The notes beneath the pieces were generated by a model, which saw only the letters and a program-made list of their open reading frames with translations, was not told where the DNA came from and did no database searches. From positions 6,882,001 to 6,946,000 of the forward strand of contig NZ_CP015098.1 of the NCBI RefSeq assembly GCF_001611795.1: a DNA stretch of 64,000 nt, given 5' to 3'. The translations under genes were made by a program, and so were the position numbers. This stretch comes from Streptomyces qaidamensis. Lineage in GTDB: Bacteria; Actinomycetota; Actinomycetes; Streptomycetales; Streptomycetaceae. Shown here piece by piece: positions 23,711-30,486 of the stretch. How positions within the stretch are numbered: position 1 is the first letter of the stretch; every line of letters starts with the position of its first letter.

Positions 23711-24599
23711 CGCCCCGCCGCCCGCCGCCGCCCCGGAGCGGACCGAGTGGCGCTCGCACGGGCCCGAGCGCCGCTCCACCCGCACCCTGCGCGTGCGCAC
23801 CTCCGCCGTGCTGGTGGCCGCGACCGTCCTCGCCGTGCTGCTCGTGCCGCCGCTGGTCCAGCTCGACCAGCAGGCCGTCGACCTCGCCGCCAAACTGCGA
23901 CCGCCCTCCTGGGCCCACCCGTTCGGCACCGACGACGTCGGCCGCGACCTGCTGCTGCGCTGCGTCTACGGCCTGCGCGTCTCGCTGCTCGTCGGGGTGG
24001 CGGCGGCGCTGACCGCGACCGTGGTCGGCACGGCCGTGGGCGCCGCGGCCGGGGCGCTGGGCGGCTGGGCCGACCGGGCCCTGATGCGGGTGGTCGACAC
24101 CTTCTCGTCCGTACCGCATCTGCTGCTCGGCATCTTCATCGTCGCCATGTTCCGCCCCGGGGTGTGGCCGGTGGTCATCTCGGTCGCGCTGACCCACTGG
24201 CTGTCCACGGCCCGGATCGTGCGCGCCGAGGTGCTGTCGCTGCGGTCCAGGCCGTACATCGACGCGGCCGTCTCCGGTGGGGCGTCCCGGTGGCGGGTGA
24301 CCGTACGGCACCTGTTGCCCGCCGTCCTTCCCCAGGCCGCGCTCGCCGCGGTGCTGATGGTGCCGCACGCCATGTGGCACGAGTCGGCCCTGTCCTTCCT
24401 CGGACTCGGGCTGCCCACGCACACGGCGAGCCTCGGCACCCTGATCCAGAGCGCCCGCGGTTCCCTCCTCGCCGGCCAGTGGTGGCCGACCCTCTTCCCG
24501 GGTCTCTTCCTCATCGTCCCCACCCTCGCCATCGCCGGACTCGCCGGGGCCTGGCGGGAGCGGATCAACCCCCGTCACCGATCGGAGCTGATGCTGTGA
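23700..24599 (+). CDS. nikC: nickel/peptide-type ABC transporter permease, second subunit
   Basis: A 299-aa DppC/NikC-type permease. It shows HPFGTDDVGRDLLLRCVYGLRVSL, the signature of this subunit, and the EAA loop region DAAVSGGASRWRVTVRHLLPAVLPQ. It starts with GTG 11 bp inside the end of nikB and its stop overlaps the next GTG. Together with nikB it forms the membrane channel. Confidence 0.87.
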   Translation: MTCDAPPPAAAPERTEWRSHGPERRSTRTLRVRTSAVLVAATVLAVLLVPPLVQLDQQAVDLAAKLRPPSWAHPFGTDDVGRDLLLRCVYGLRVSLLVGVAAALTATVVGTAVGAAAGALGGWADRALMRVVDTFSSVPHLLLGIFIVAMFRPGVWPVVISVALTHWLSTARIVRAEVLSLRSRPYIDAAVSGGASRWRVTVRHLLPAVLPQAALAAVLMVPHAMWHESALSFLGLGLPTHTASLGTLIQSARGSLLAGQWWPTLFPGLFLIVPTLAIAGLAGAWRERINPRHRSELML

Positions 24600-25585
24600 G
24601 CGCCGGTATGGAGCCCATGACCCCCGTGCTGTCGGTGCGCGGACTGTCCGTGCGGTTCCTCATGCCCGGCGGGCGCCGCGTCGCCGCCGTCACCGACGCG
24701 CGGTTCGACGTGGCGCCCGGCGAGTGCCTGGCCCTGATCGGGGAGAGCGGCTGCGGCAAGTCCGTGCTGGCCTCCGCCCTGCTCGGACTGCTCCCCGGCA
24801 ACGCCCGGACCGCAGGTTCGGCCCTCCTCGGTGACCTGGACCTGCTCACGGCCGGCGAGCGGACCCTCGCCCGCACCGTACGAGGGCGGCTCATCGGCCT
24901 CGTACCGCAGAGCCCGGCCGCCCACCTCACCCCGGTCCGCACCGTCCGCTCCCAACTGGAGGAGACGGTCGCCGCGTTGACCGCGACCCGGGGGCGCGCC
25001 GCTCTGCGGGCCGCCGCCGAGGCCGCCGCCGAACGGGCCGCGTTCCCCGCGGACCATCTCGACCGCCACCCCCACCAGCTGTCCGGCGGTCTCGCCCAGC
25101 GCGCCGCCACCGCCCTCGCCCTGGTCGGCGACGCACCCCTGCTGCTCGCCGACGAACCCACCACCGGACTCGACCGCGACCTGGTGGACCGTACGGCCGA
25201 CGAGCTGCGGCGGCACGTCGACGACCCGGGCGAGGGCGGCCGCGGCCGCGCCCTGCTGATGATCACCCACGATCTGGCGGCCGCCGAACGCATCGCGGAC
25301 CGGGTCGCGGTCATGTACGCCGGACGGATCGTCGAACTCGCCGACGCCGCGGCCTTCTTCGGCTCACCCGGGCCCCGCCACCCCTACAGCCGCGGCCTGC
25401 TCCAGGCCCTGCCCGACCGCGCCTTCACCCCCATCCCCGGCATGCCGCCCGAACTCGGCGACCTCCCAGCCGGCTGTGCCTTCGCCGCCCGCTGCGACCG
25501 GGCCACCGAAACCTGCGCCACCGAGCCGCCCTCCGGCACGGTCGCCTGCCACCACCCGCACGTGCCGGAGGACGTCCGTGCTTGA
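24596..25585 (+). CDS. nikD: nickel/peptide-type ABC transporter ATP-binding protein, first subunit
   Basis: A roughly 329-aa ABC ATPase: Walker A GESGCGKS, Q-loop LVPQSP, signature LSGGLAQR, Walker B LLLADEPTTGLD, H-loop MITHD. The C-terminal oligopeptide/dipeptide domain with the Cys cluster (GCAFAARCDRATETC) is retained. GTG 24596 overlaps the nikC stop; ATGs at 24608 and 24617 are also possible starts. Confidence 0.86.
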   Translation: MSAGMEPMTPVLSVRGLSVRFLMPGGRRVAAVTDARFDVAPGECLALIGESGCGKSVLASALLGLLPGNARTAGSALLGDLDLLTAGERTLARTVRGRLIGLVPQSPAAHLTPVRTVRSQLEETVAALTATRGRAALRAAAEAAAERAAFPADHLDRHPHQLSGGLAQRAATALALVGDAPLLLADEPTTGLDRDLVDRTADELRRHVDDPGEGGRGRALLMITHDLAAAERIADRVAVMYAGRIVELADAAAFFGSPGPRHPYSRGLLQALPDRAFTPIPGMPPELGDLPAGCAFAARCDRATETCATEPPSGTVACHHPHVPEDVRA

Positions 25586-26231
25586 ACTGCGCTCCATCAC
25601 CGCCGGATACGCCCGGAACACCCCGGTGGTCCGGGACGTGTCCCTGACCGTCGCGCCGGGCGAGTCCGTCGGCCTGCTCGGCCCGAGCGGCTGCGGCAAG
25701 TCCACCCTCGCGCGGGTCGCGGCCCTGCTGCACCGCCCCGACTCCGGCACCCTGCTCCTCGACGGCGAGCCCGTGCGGCACTGGCGCCACCGCGCCCCAC
25801 GCGAGAAGCGCACCACCTTCGGGGTCGTCTTCCAGCAGGCCAGGCTCTCCGCGGACCCCCGGCTGCCGCTCGCCGACCTGATCGCCGAGCCGTTGCGCGC
25901 CACCGGCCGCGGGGCGGAAGTCGCGGGCCGCATCGCCGAGTTGGCCCCCGTCGTCGGCCTCACCCCGGACCTGCTGACCCGGCGGCCGCACGAGGTCAGC
26001 GACGGGCAGCTGCAACGCGCCTGCCTCGGCCGGGCGTTGGTGCTGCGCCCGCGTCTGCTGGTGTGCGACGAGATGACCGCGATGCTCGACGCCTCGACGG
26101 CCGCCGCCCTCGTTGCGGCCGTCGAGGACTACCGGGCCGCGACGGGCGCCGCCCTGCTGGCCGTCGGCCACGACCGCACCCTGCTCCGGCGCTGGTGCGA
26201 CCGCACCGTCCAGTGGGACAGCCTGACCTGA
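25578..26231 (+). CDS. nikE: nickel/peptide-type ABC transporter ATP-binding protein, second subunit
   Basis: A 217-aa ABC ATPase with Walker A GPSGCGKS, signature VSDGQLQRA and Walker B LLVCDEMTAMLD. It lacks the C-terminal oligopeptide domain of the first ATPase, which is usual for short NikE-like subunits. GTG 25578 has GGAGGAC 5 bp upstream and overlaps nikD by 8 bp. Last gene of the operon; its stop lies 4 bp from the end of the convergent arsR gene. Confidence 0.85.
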   Translation: MLELRSITAGYARNTPVVRDVSLTVAPGESVGLLGPSGCGKSTLARVAALLHRPDSGTLLLDGEPVRHWRHRAPREKRTTFGVVFQQARLSADPRLPLADLIAEPLRATGRGAEVAGRIAELAPVVGLTPDLLTRRPHEVSDGQLQRACLGRALVLRPRLLVCDEMTAMLDASTAAALVAAVEDYRAATGAALLAVGHDRTLLRRWCDRTVQWDSLT

Positions 26232-26235
26232 GGCA

Positions 26236-26547
26236 CTACTCCTGCACGTGCCGGATGGCGTCCAGCACGATGTGCGCCACATGGTCGTCGGTGAGGGTGT
26301 ACCGCGTCTCGCGGGCCTGACGCCGGGCGGTGACGATCCGGGAGGTGCGCAGCACCCTCAGGTGCTGGGAGACCAGCGGCTGGCTGACGCCCAGGGCGGC
26401 CACCAGTTCATGGACGTACTTCCCGCCGCCGGACAGCTCCCGCACGATGCCCAGCCGTACGGGCGAGGCCAAGGCGCGCAGCAGGTCGCCGGCCGCCTGC
26501 AGGGTCGGATCCGGCTCGTCCGCCGGGGGAGAGGGCGTCGTTGTCAT
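26236..26547 (-). CDS. ArsR/SmtB-family metal-responsive repressor
   Basis: A 103-aa winged-helix repressor (LLRALASPVRLGIVRELSGG, then the recognition helix VSQPLVSQHLRVLR). The C-terminus has DDHVAHIVLDAIRHVQE, which fits the alpha5 metal site DxH-X10-HxxE of the CzrA/SmtB group, so zinc, cobalt or nickel sensing is likely. No CVC-type alpha3 site is seen. ATG 26547 has no ribosome site and lies 7 nt after a -10 TAATGT, which implies a leaderless transcript; an ATG two codons upstream (26553) is the alternative. A long palindrome covers the start, suggesting autoregulation. Confidence 0.85.
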   Translation of the reverse strand: MTTTPSPPADEPDPTLQAAGDLLRALASPVRLGIVRELSGGGKYVHELVAALGVSQPLVSQHLRVLRTSRIVTARRQARETRYTLTDDHVAHIVLDAIRHVQE

Positions 26548-26573
26548 ATGCATACATTAGCATATGACAACGA
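26538..26573. promoter_or_regulatory. 14-bp-arm palindrome at the arsR promoter/start codon
   Basis: TCGTTGTCATATGC (26538-26551) and GCATATGACAACGA (26560-26573) are perfect inverted arms around an 8-bp spacer. The -10 TAATGT of arsR (complement of 26554-26559) falls in the spacer and the ATG in one arm, so bound repressor would block the polymerase directly. Confidence 0.75.
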
Positions 26574-26579
26574 TTCCCA
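26565..26579. promoter_or_regulatory. possible Zur-like 7-1-7 site
   Basis: TGACAACGATTCCCA agrees at 12 of 15 positions with TGGAAACGGTTCCCA at 27931. Zur boxes have a TGAAAAT-N-ATTTTCA plan. This copy is a poor palindrome on its own, so the claim rests mainly on the similarity of the two sites. Confidence 0.3.
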
Positions 26580-26610
26580 GTTTGCCTCGCCCGGCCCGGG
26601 GTGGCTGCGG

Positions 26611-26910
26611 TCAGTGGTCGTCCCAGTGTCCCTCGTGGGCGGCGTGCCGGTGGCCGTCGTGCACGTAGTCCGTGTGGTCGCCGTGCCGCACGGCCAGGTG
26701 GCCGCAGTCGTCGCCGTGCTCGTGGTCGTGGTTCTGGTGCACCGCGTGGCCGTCGGTCGCGCACTCGTCGGTGTGGCCGTCGTGCGCCCGATGGATGTGG
26801 CCGTCGTGGGCGTAGTCGGTGTGGTCGCCGTGGGTGAAGGCGAGGTGGCCGCAGTCGTCGCCGTGGGCGTGCGCGTGGTCCTCGTGGGTGATGTGCTGGG
26901 CGGTGGTCAT
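26611..26910 (-). CDS. His/Asp-rich metal-binding protein
   Basis: A 99-aa protein with an extreme composition: close to a third His, with many Asp, Gly and Ala. It consists of imperfect repeats of HGDDCGHLAxxHGDHTDYxHDGHxH, present twice (near residues 16 and 66), each with one Cys. No signal peptide or membrane segment is seen. Such proteins bind or store Ni, Zn or Co. ATG 26910 has GGAG upstream. It lies 57 bp before arsR on the same strand, and their promoter regions share sequence, so ArsR control is likely. The function as metal store or chaperone is inferred from composition. Confidence 0.75.
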   Translation of the reverse strand: MTTAQHITHEDHAHAHGDDCGHLAFTHGDHTDYAHDGHIHRAHDGHTDECATDGHAVHQNHDHEHGDDCGHLAVRHGDHTDYVHDGHRHAAHEGHWDDH

Positions 26911-26972
26911 CGTGGAGCTCCTTGCGTGTGCTGGTGCCGGCCGTGACGTGTCTCCCTGGGCCGGACATGGCG

Positions 26973-26995
26973 ACATTAACATATAGCGATTCCTG
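26973..26995 (-). promoter_or_regulatory. promoter of the His-rich gene with sequence shared with the arsR promoter
   Basis: CATTAACATAT (26974-26984) followed by CGATTCC (26987-26993) matches CATTAGCATAT...CGATTCC at the arsR promoter in the same orientation. Both give TAATGT as -10 on the minus strand. Upstream, GCATGTATTGTC recalls the GCATATGACAA arm. Confidence 0.45.
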
Positions 26996-27063
26996 CATGT
27001 ATTGTCCGAGGACCCGCCGCGACCCGCCAGCCGAGCGGGGCGCACGGGTGAATCGCCGGTCTG

Positions 27064-27110
27064 GGAGGGTGCTGAAGATCTTGGCCCGGCCAAGATCTTC
27101 AGCACCCTCC
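27064..27110. terminator. 47-nt perfect palindrome abutting the methyltransferase stop
   Basis: Two 23-bp perfect arms, starting GGAGGGTGCTGAAGATCTTG and ending in GGCC, surround a single C. The hairpin starts at the last base of the methyltransferase stop codon. No U-run follows, which is common for Streptomyces terminators. It could serve transcripts from either side. Confidence 0.7.
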
Positions 27111-27874
27111 TAGCGCACCGCCACGACCACGCAGCTGTCGCCGTACTGCCACACCGGGCCGGCCTGGGCGAAGCCGGACTGCCGGAGGAGCTCCAGGTGG
27201 GCGGGGAGGGGGAGTTCGGCGGGGCGCGCCGTGCCCAGGGGGGCTTCGCGGCGCCGGCGCTCGGTGAGGAGGTCGGTCAGCTCCGGGTCGTCGCCGGCCG
27301 CCGCCCACCAGGAGCCCCAGTCCTCGTGCGTGAACACGCGCTGCCGGTCGGCCCGGCACCGCCCGACATGGGCGGCGATCCCCGCCGGGCCCGTCTCGCC
27401 CTGGGGGAGGTGGTCGCCGTTGACGAGGACGCCTCCGGGCCGCAGCAGCCCGGCGAGCTGCCGGTAGGTGCCCAGCAGCGTGTCGCGGTCCAGGTAGTGC
27501 AGGGCCGTCGTGGAGACCGCCGCGTCCAGAGGCCGGTCCAGATCCAGGGCCCGCACCCAGCCCGGCGCTCCGATCTCTACGTCGACGTAGCGGGCCGCGT
27601 CCGGGTGGTGGGTGCGGCCCAGCTCCAGCAGGACGGGGTCCCGGTCCACGGCCACGATCTCGGCGTCCGGCAGCCGCCGGATCAGCCGGGCCGCCAGCGA
27701 GCCCGGCCCGCAGCCCAGGTCCACCACGAGAGGCGGGGTCGCGTGCCCCGCCGTGACGTGCTCGACGACATCGGCGATCACCGTGAACCGCTCCTCGCGG
27801 TCGACGGCGTACCGCTGCTGCTGGAGCTCCCAGCGCTCCACCCATCGCTCCGCCGTCGCCAGACTCAGCCCCAT
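27110..27874 (-). CDS. class I SAM-dependent methyltransferase
   Basis: A 254-aa Rossmann methyltransferase: motif I VVDLGCGPGSLA, motif II acidic AVDRDP, motif IV region DAAVSTTALHYLD and post-motif LLRPGGVLVNGDH, typical of the methyltransferase 25/11-like group. The substrate cannot be read from the sequence. GAGGTGG precedes the ATG at 27874. It lies 90 bp downstream of the cysteine-desulfurase-like gene on the same strand, behind its own Zur-like site, so it may be both read through from the PLP operon and separately controlled. Confidence 0.8.
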   Translation of the reverse strand: MGLSLATAERWVERWELQQQRYAVDREERFTVIADVVEHVTAGHATPPLVVDLGCGPGSLAARLIRRLPDAEIVAVDRDPVLLELGRTHHPDAARYVDVEIGAPGWVRALDLDRPLDAAVSTTALHYLDRDTLLGTYRQLAGLLRPGGVLVNGDHLPQGETGPAGIAAHVGRCRADRQRVFTHEDWGSWWAAAGDDPELTDLLTERRRREAPLGTARPAELPLPAHLELLRQSGFAQAGPVWQYGDSCVVVAVR

Positions 27875-27930
27875 CCGGTCGCGCCACCTCGCCGTCTCGC
27901 ACCTGACTCGTTACGACCCGAGCCTACAGG

Positions 27931-27945
27931 TGGAAACGGTTCCCA
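27931..27945. promoter_or_regulatory. Zur-box-like imperfect palindrome
   Basis: TGGAAAC-G-GTTCCCA is a 7-1-7 inverted repeat with one mismatch, the same plan as actinobacterial Zur boxes (TGAAAAT-N-ATTTTCA). It lies 57 bp upstream of the methyltransferase ATG, in a gap that otherwise holds no gene. Confidence 0.45.
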
Positions 27946-27964
27946 TTATGCCTAGTTGGCGGTG

Positions 27965-29161
27965 TCACGGGAGTGAGGTGAGAACGGACAGCAGCCGGTC
28001 GACCTCCTCCACCGTGTTGTACACATGCAGACTCACCCGCACCGAACCGGTCTTCTCACCCGCGTCGCCCTGGCAGTGATGGTCGGAGCGCACCATGAAC
28101 CCGTGGCTGAACAGGATGAACCCCAGATCGCCCGAGTCGATGGCCCGGTGCCGCAGCGTCACGATGCCCTGGCGGCGCTGCACGGTCGAGTCGGCGGCGA
28201 GACTGAGCGGGCAGCCGAGGATCTCGTAGGCGTCCAGCCGGCGCAGCCCCTCCGTGAGCCGGACCGCCAGGTCGGCCGTCCAGCGCTCGATCCGGTCGAC
28301 ACCGGCCGCCTCCAGCCAGTCCAGGGCCGCTTCGAGCGAGGCGATGCCCACCGTGTTCGGGGTGCCGCTCCACCCGCCGGGCACGAACTCCGGCCCGCGC
28401 GCCTGCCGGGCCCACACCGCCCCGGAACCGGGCAGGGCCAGCGCCTTGTGCCCGGAGAACACCACGAAGTCGACGTCCAGCTCCGCCACGGACACCGGCA
28501 GATGACCCACACTCTGCGCCGCGTCCAGGCAGATGACCGCGTCCGGACCGACGGCCTCACGGATGCGGTGCACGTTCATGTCGCCGCCGTAGACGTGGTG
28601 CACATGGGTGGTGGCCACGAACCGGGTGCGCGGCCCGGCCCGTTCCGCCAGCGCCCGGTGGTCGTAGTCCCCCGAGCCGCTCTGGTACGGCATCGGCACC
28701 ACCCGGACGTGCACCCCCTGCCGCGCCAGCGACTGCTGCGCCTCCAGCCAGGGCACGATGTTCGCCTGGTGATCGGCGTCCGGCGCGACGATCTCGTCAC
28801 CGTCGCGCAGGAAGCCCGGCAGCCAGTCGCGGGCGATGGTGCGCAGCCCCTCGGTGGTGCCGCCGGTGAAGTGGACGGCGGAGCGCTCGGGCCGGTCGTC
28901 CCCGAGGAACCGGGCGACACGCCCGCGGGTCCGCTCGACCAGCTCCGTGGTCCGGTTGGCCCAGGTGTAGGTGCCGCGGGCGGAGTTGGCGTTGGACGTG
29001 GTCAAATACGTCTGCACGGCGTCCAGGACGGCCTGCGGCTTCTGCGCCGTGGCCGCGCTGTCCAGGTACGCCAGCTCCGGATGCCCGGTGACGATGGGGA
29101 ACTGGGCGCGCAGCGCCCGCTGCCACCGCTCCTGCTCCTCGCGGCCGCTCGGTGTGCTCAT
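27965..29161 (-). CDS. class V aminotransferase-fold enzyme, cysteine-desulfurase (SufS) type
   Basis: A 398-aa PLP enzyme. It has YLDSAATAQKP, the HHVYGGDMNVHRI region, the PLP Asp in CLDAAQS and the Schiff-base Lys in FSGHKALALPGSG. The active-site Cys of group II cysteine desulfurases is present in RSDHHCQGD, followed by SVRVSLHVYNTVEEVD as in SufS. It would release sulfur from cysteine as an enzyme persulfide. No sufBCD genes are nearby; instead a rhodanese-bearing cysteine synthase homologue is directly upstream (5-bp gap), which makes a dedicated sulfur relay likely. It is not the housekeeping desulfurase by context. Confidence 0.85.
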   Translation of the reverse strand: MSTPSGREEQERWQRALRAQFPIVTGHPELAYLDSAATAQKPQAVLDAVQTYLTTSNANSARGTYTWANRTTELVERTRGRVARFLGDDRPERSAVHFTGGTTEGLRTIARDWLPGFLRDGDEIVAPDADHQANIVPWLEAQQSLARQGVHVRVVPMPYQSGSGDYDHRALAERAGPRTRFVATTHVHHVYGGDMNVHRIREAVGPDAVICLDAAQSVGHLPVSVAELDVDFVVFSGHKALALPGSGAVWARQARGPEFVPGGWSGTPNTVGIASLEAALDWLEAAGVDRIERWTADLAVRLTEGLRRLDAYEILGCPLSLAADSTVQRRQGIVTLRHRAIDSGDLGFILFSHGFMVRSDHHCQGDAGEKTGSVRVSLHVYNTVEEVDRLLSVLTSLP

Positions 29162-29166
29162 GCCGG

Positions 29167-30486
29167 TCAGTCCCGCACCAGGGGCGCGCCCGCGTCCCGC
29201 CAGGCGATGATGCCGCCGGCCAGGCTGCGCACGTCCGGGTGGCCCATCCGGGTCAGCAGCGCCGCGTACCGGGCGGACTGCTCACCGACCGGGCAGGCCA
29301 GCAGCACCGGTTGACGGCGGCTGAACGGCAGGCCGCCCCGCACGAGTTCCGCGAACAGCTCGTCGACGATGTTGACCGAACCGTCGATGTGCAGCGCCGC
29401 GTACGCGTACGGGCTGCGCAGGTCGACCACGAGCGGCCGGTCGGTCTCGATCCAGCGCCGGGCCTCGGCCACGGTGACCGACGGCGCCCCGCCGACCTCG
29501 GCGTCGGACAGGTCGGCCGGCGAGTTCTTCCGGGGCGGGCGGCCCAGCAGATCGGGCCGCCGCTGCCGGACGTAGCTCAGATAGCTCTCCACCCGGTCGC
29601 AGACGATGAACACGGCGGTCCGCCGCTCCTCCGACTCCTCGTCCAGCGCCCGCAGATGGCGGACGGCGCCGAAGTAGGCCGCCCCTCCGGTGGGCCCGCC
29701 CAGGATGCCGCAGCGGCGGTTCAGGGTCAGCATCCCCTCGATCGCCTCGTCGGCGCTGACCGACTCCATCGTGTCGTAGGTCTCCGGGTCGAACAGGCCG
29801 ACCTCCTGCACCTCGTCGATGGTGCGGATCCCCGGGATGAAGTCGGACTTGGCGGCGACCAGTCCGACCACCCGCACGGACGGGTCCTCCTCCCGCAGGG
29901 CGCGGGCGACTCCCGTGGAGGAACCGGCCGTGCCCACGCAGGCGACGAACCAGTCCGGGACCCGGCCGTCCAGGTCCTTGACGATCTCCGGTCCGGTGCC
30001 GGTGAGATGGGCCTCGGTGTTGCGCGGGTTGAAGTACTGGTCGGTGTGCAGATAGGCACTGCCCGAGGCGGCGAGCGTGCGGTGGAACAGGGTCAGCGGA
30101 TCGTCCGTGGCGGTGGGGTCCAGGCACTCGCTCTGCCCCGGCAGCTCCTCGATCTCAGCGCCGAGCAGCAGCAGGAGATCCTTGATCTCCGGGACCCGCA
30201 TCCGGTTGGTGACACTCTTGAAGCCCAGGCCGTGCATGCCCGCGATGACCGCGAGGGCCTTGGCCGTGTTGCCGCTGGACAACTCGACCACCTGACTGCC
30301 GTGTTCGACCGCCCCGGTCAGCAGGGGCCCCGCCATGCTCCAGGCGGCCCGGTCCTTGACCGAGCCGAAGGGGTTGAGCATTTCGAGCTTCGCGTACAGA
30401 TCGATGGTGCGCAGGCCGTGCACCGCCGGGTCTATCCGCACCAGAGGGGTGTTGCCTATCGCCTCGGTGATGCTGTCGTACCTCAC
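29167..30486 (-). CDS. cysteine synthase/CBS-fold PLP enzyme fused to a rhodanese domain
   Basis: A 439-aa fusion. Residues about 1-310 are a fold-II PLP enzyme: ITEAIGNTPLVRI, PLP Lys in NPFGSVKDRAAW, ELSSGNTAKALAVIAG, and GGPTGGAAYFGAV near the phosphate site. Residues about 335-435 are a rhodanese domain with active-site loop ACPVGEQSARYAA, so the persulfide Cys is intact. GTG 30486 has GGGGAG upstream and overlaps the Y4yA stop by 4 bp. The architecture suggests that sulfur delivered as a persulfide is used on an activated amino acid; the product is unknown. Confidence 0.85.
   Translation of the reverse strand: MRYDSITEAIGNTPLVRIDPAVHGLRTIDLYAKLEMLNPFGSVKDRAAWSMAGPLLTGAVEHGSQVVELSSGNTAKALAVIAGMHGLGFKSVTNRMRVPEIKDLLLLLGAEIEELPGQSECLDPTATDDPLTLFHRTLAASGSAYLHTDQYFNPRNTEAHLTGTGPEIVKDLDGRVPDWFVACVGTAGSSTGVARALREEDPSVRVVGLVAAKSDFIPGIRTIDEVQEVGLFDPETYDTMESVSADEAIEGMLTLNRRCGILGGPTGGAAYFGAVRHLRALDEESEERRTAVFIVCDRVESYLSYVRQRRPDLLGRPPRKNSPADLSDAEVGGAPSVTVAEARRWIETDRPLVVDLRSPYAYAALHIDGSVNIVDELFAELVRGGLPFSRRQPVLLACPVGEQSARYAALLTRMGHPDVRSLAGGIIAWRDAGAPLVRD

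Noticed and set aside
26563..26664. A small plus-strand frame starting ATGACAACG opposite to arsR
   Set aside because: Its start is simply the mirror arm of the palindrome; there is no ribosome site and the frame is short and featureless.
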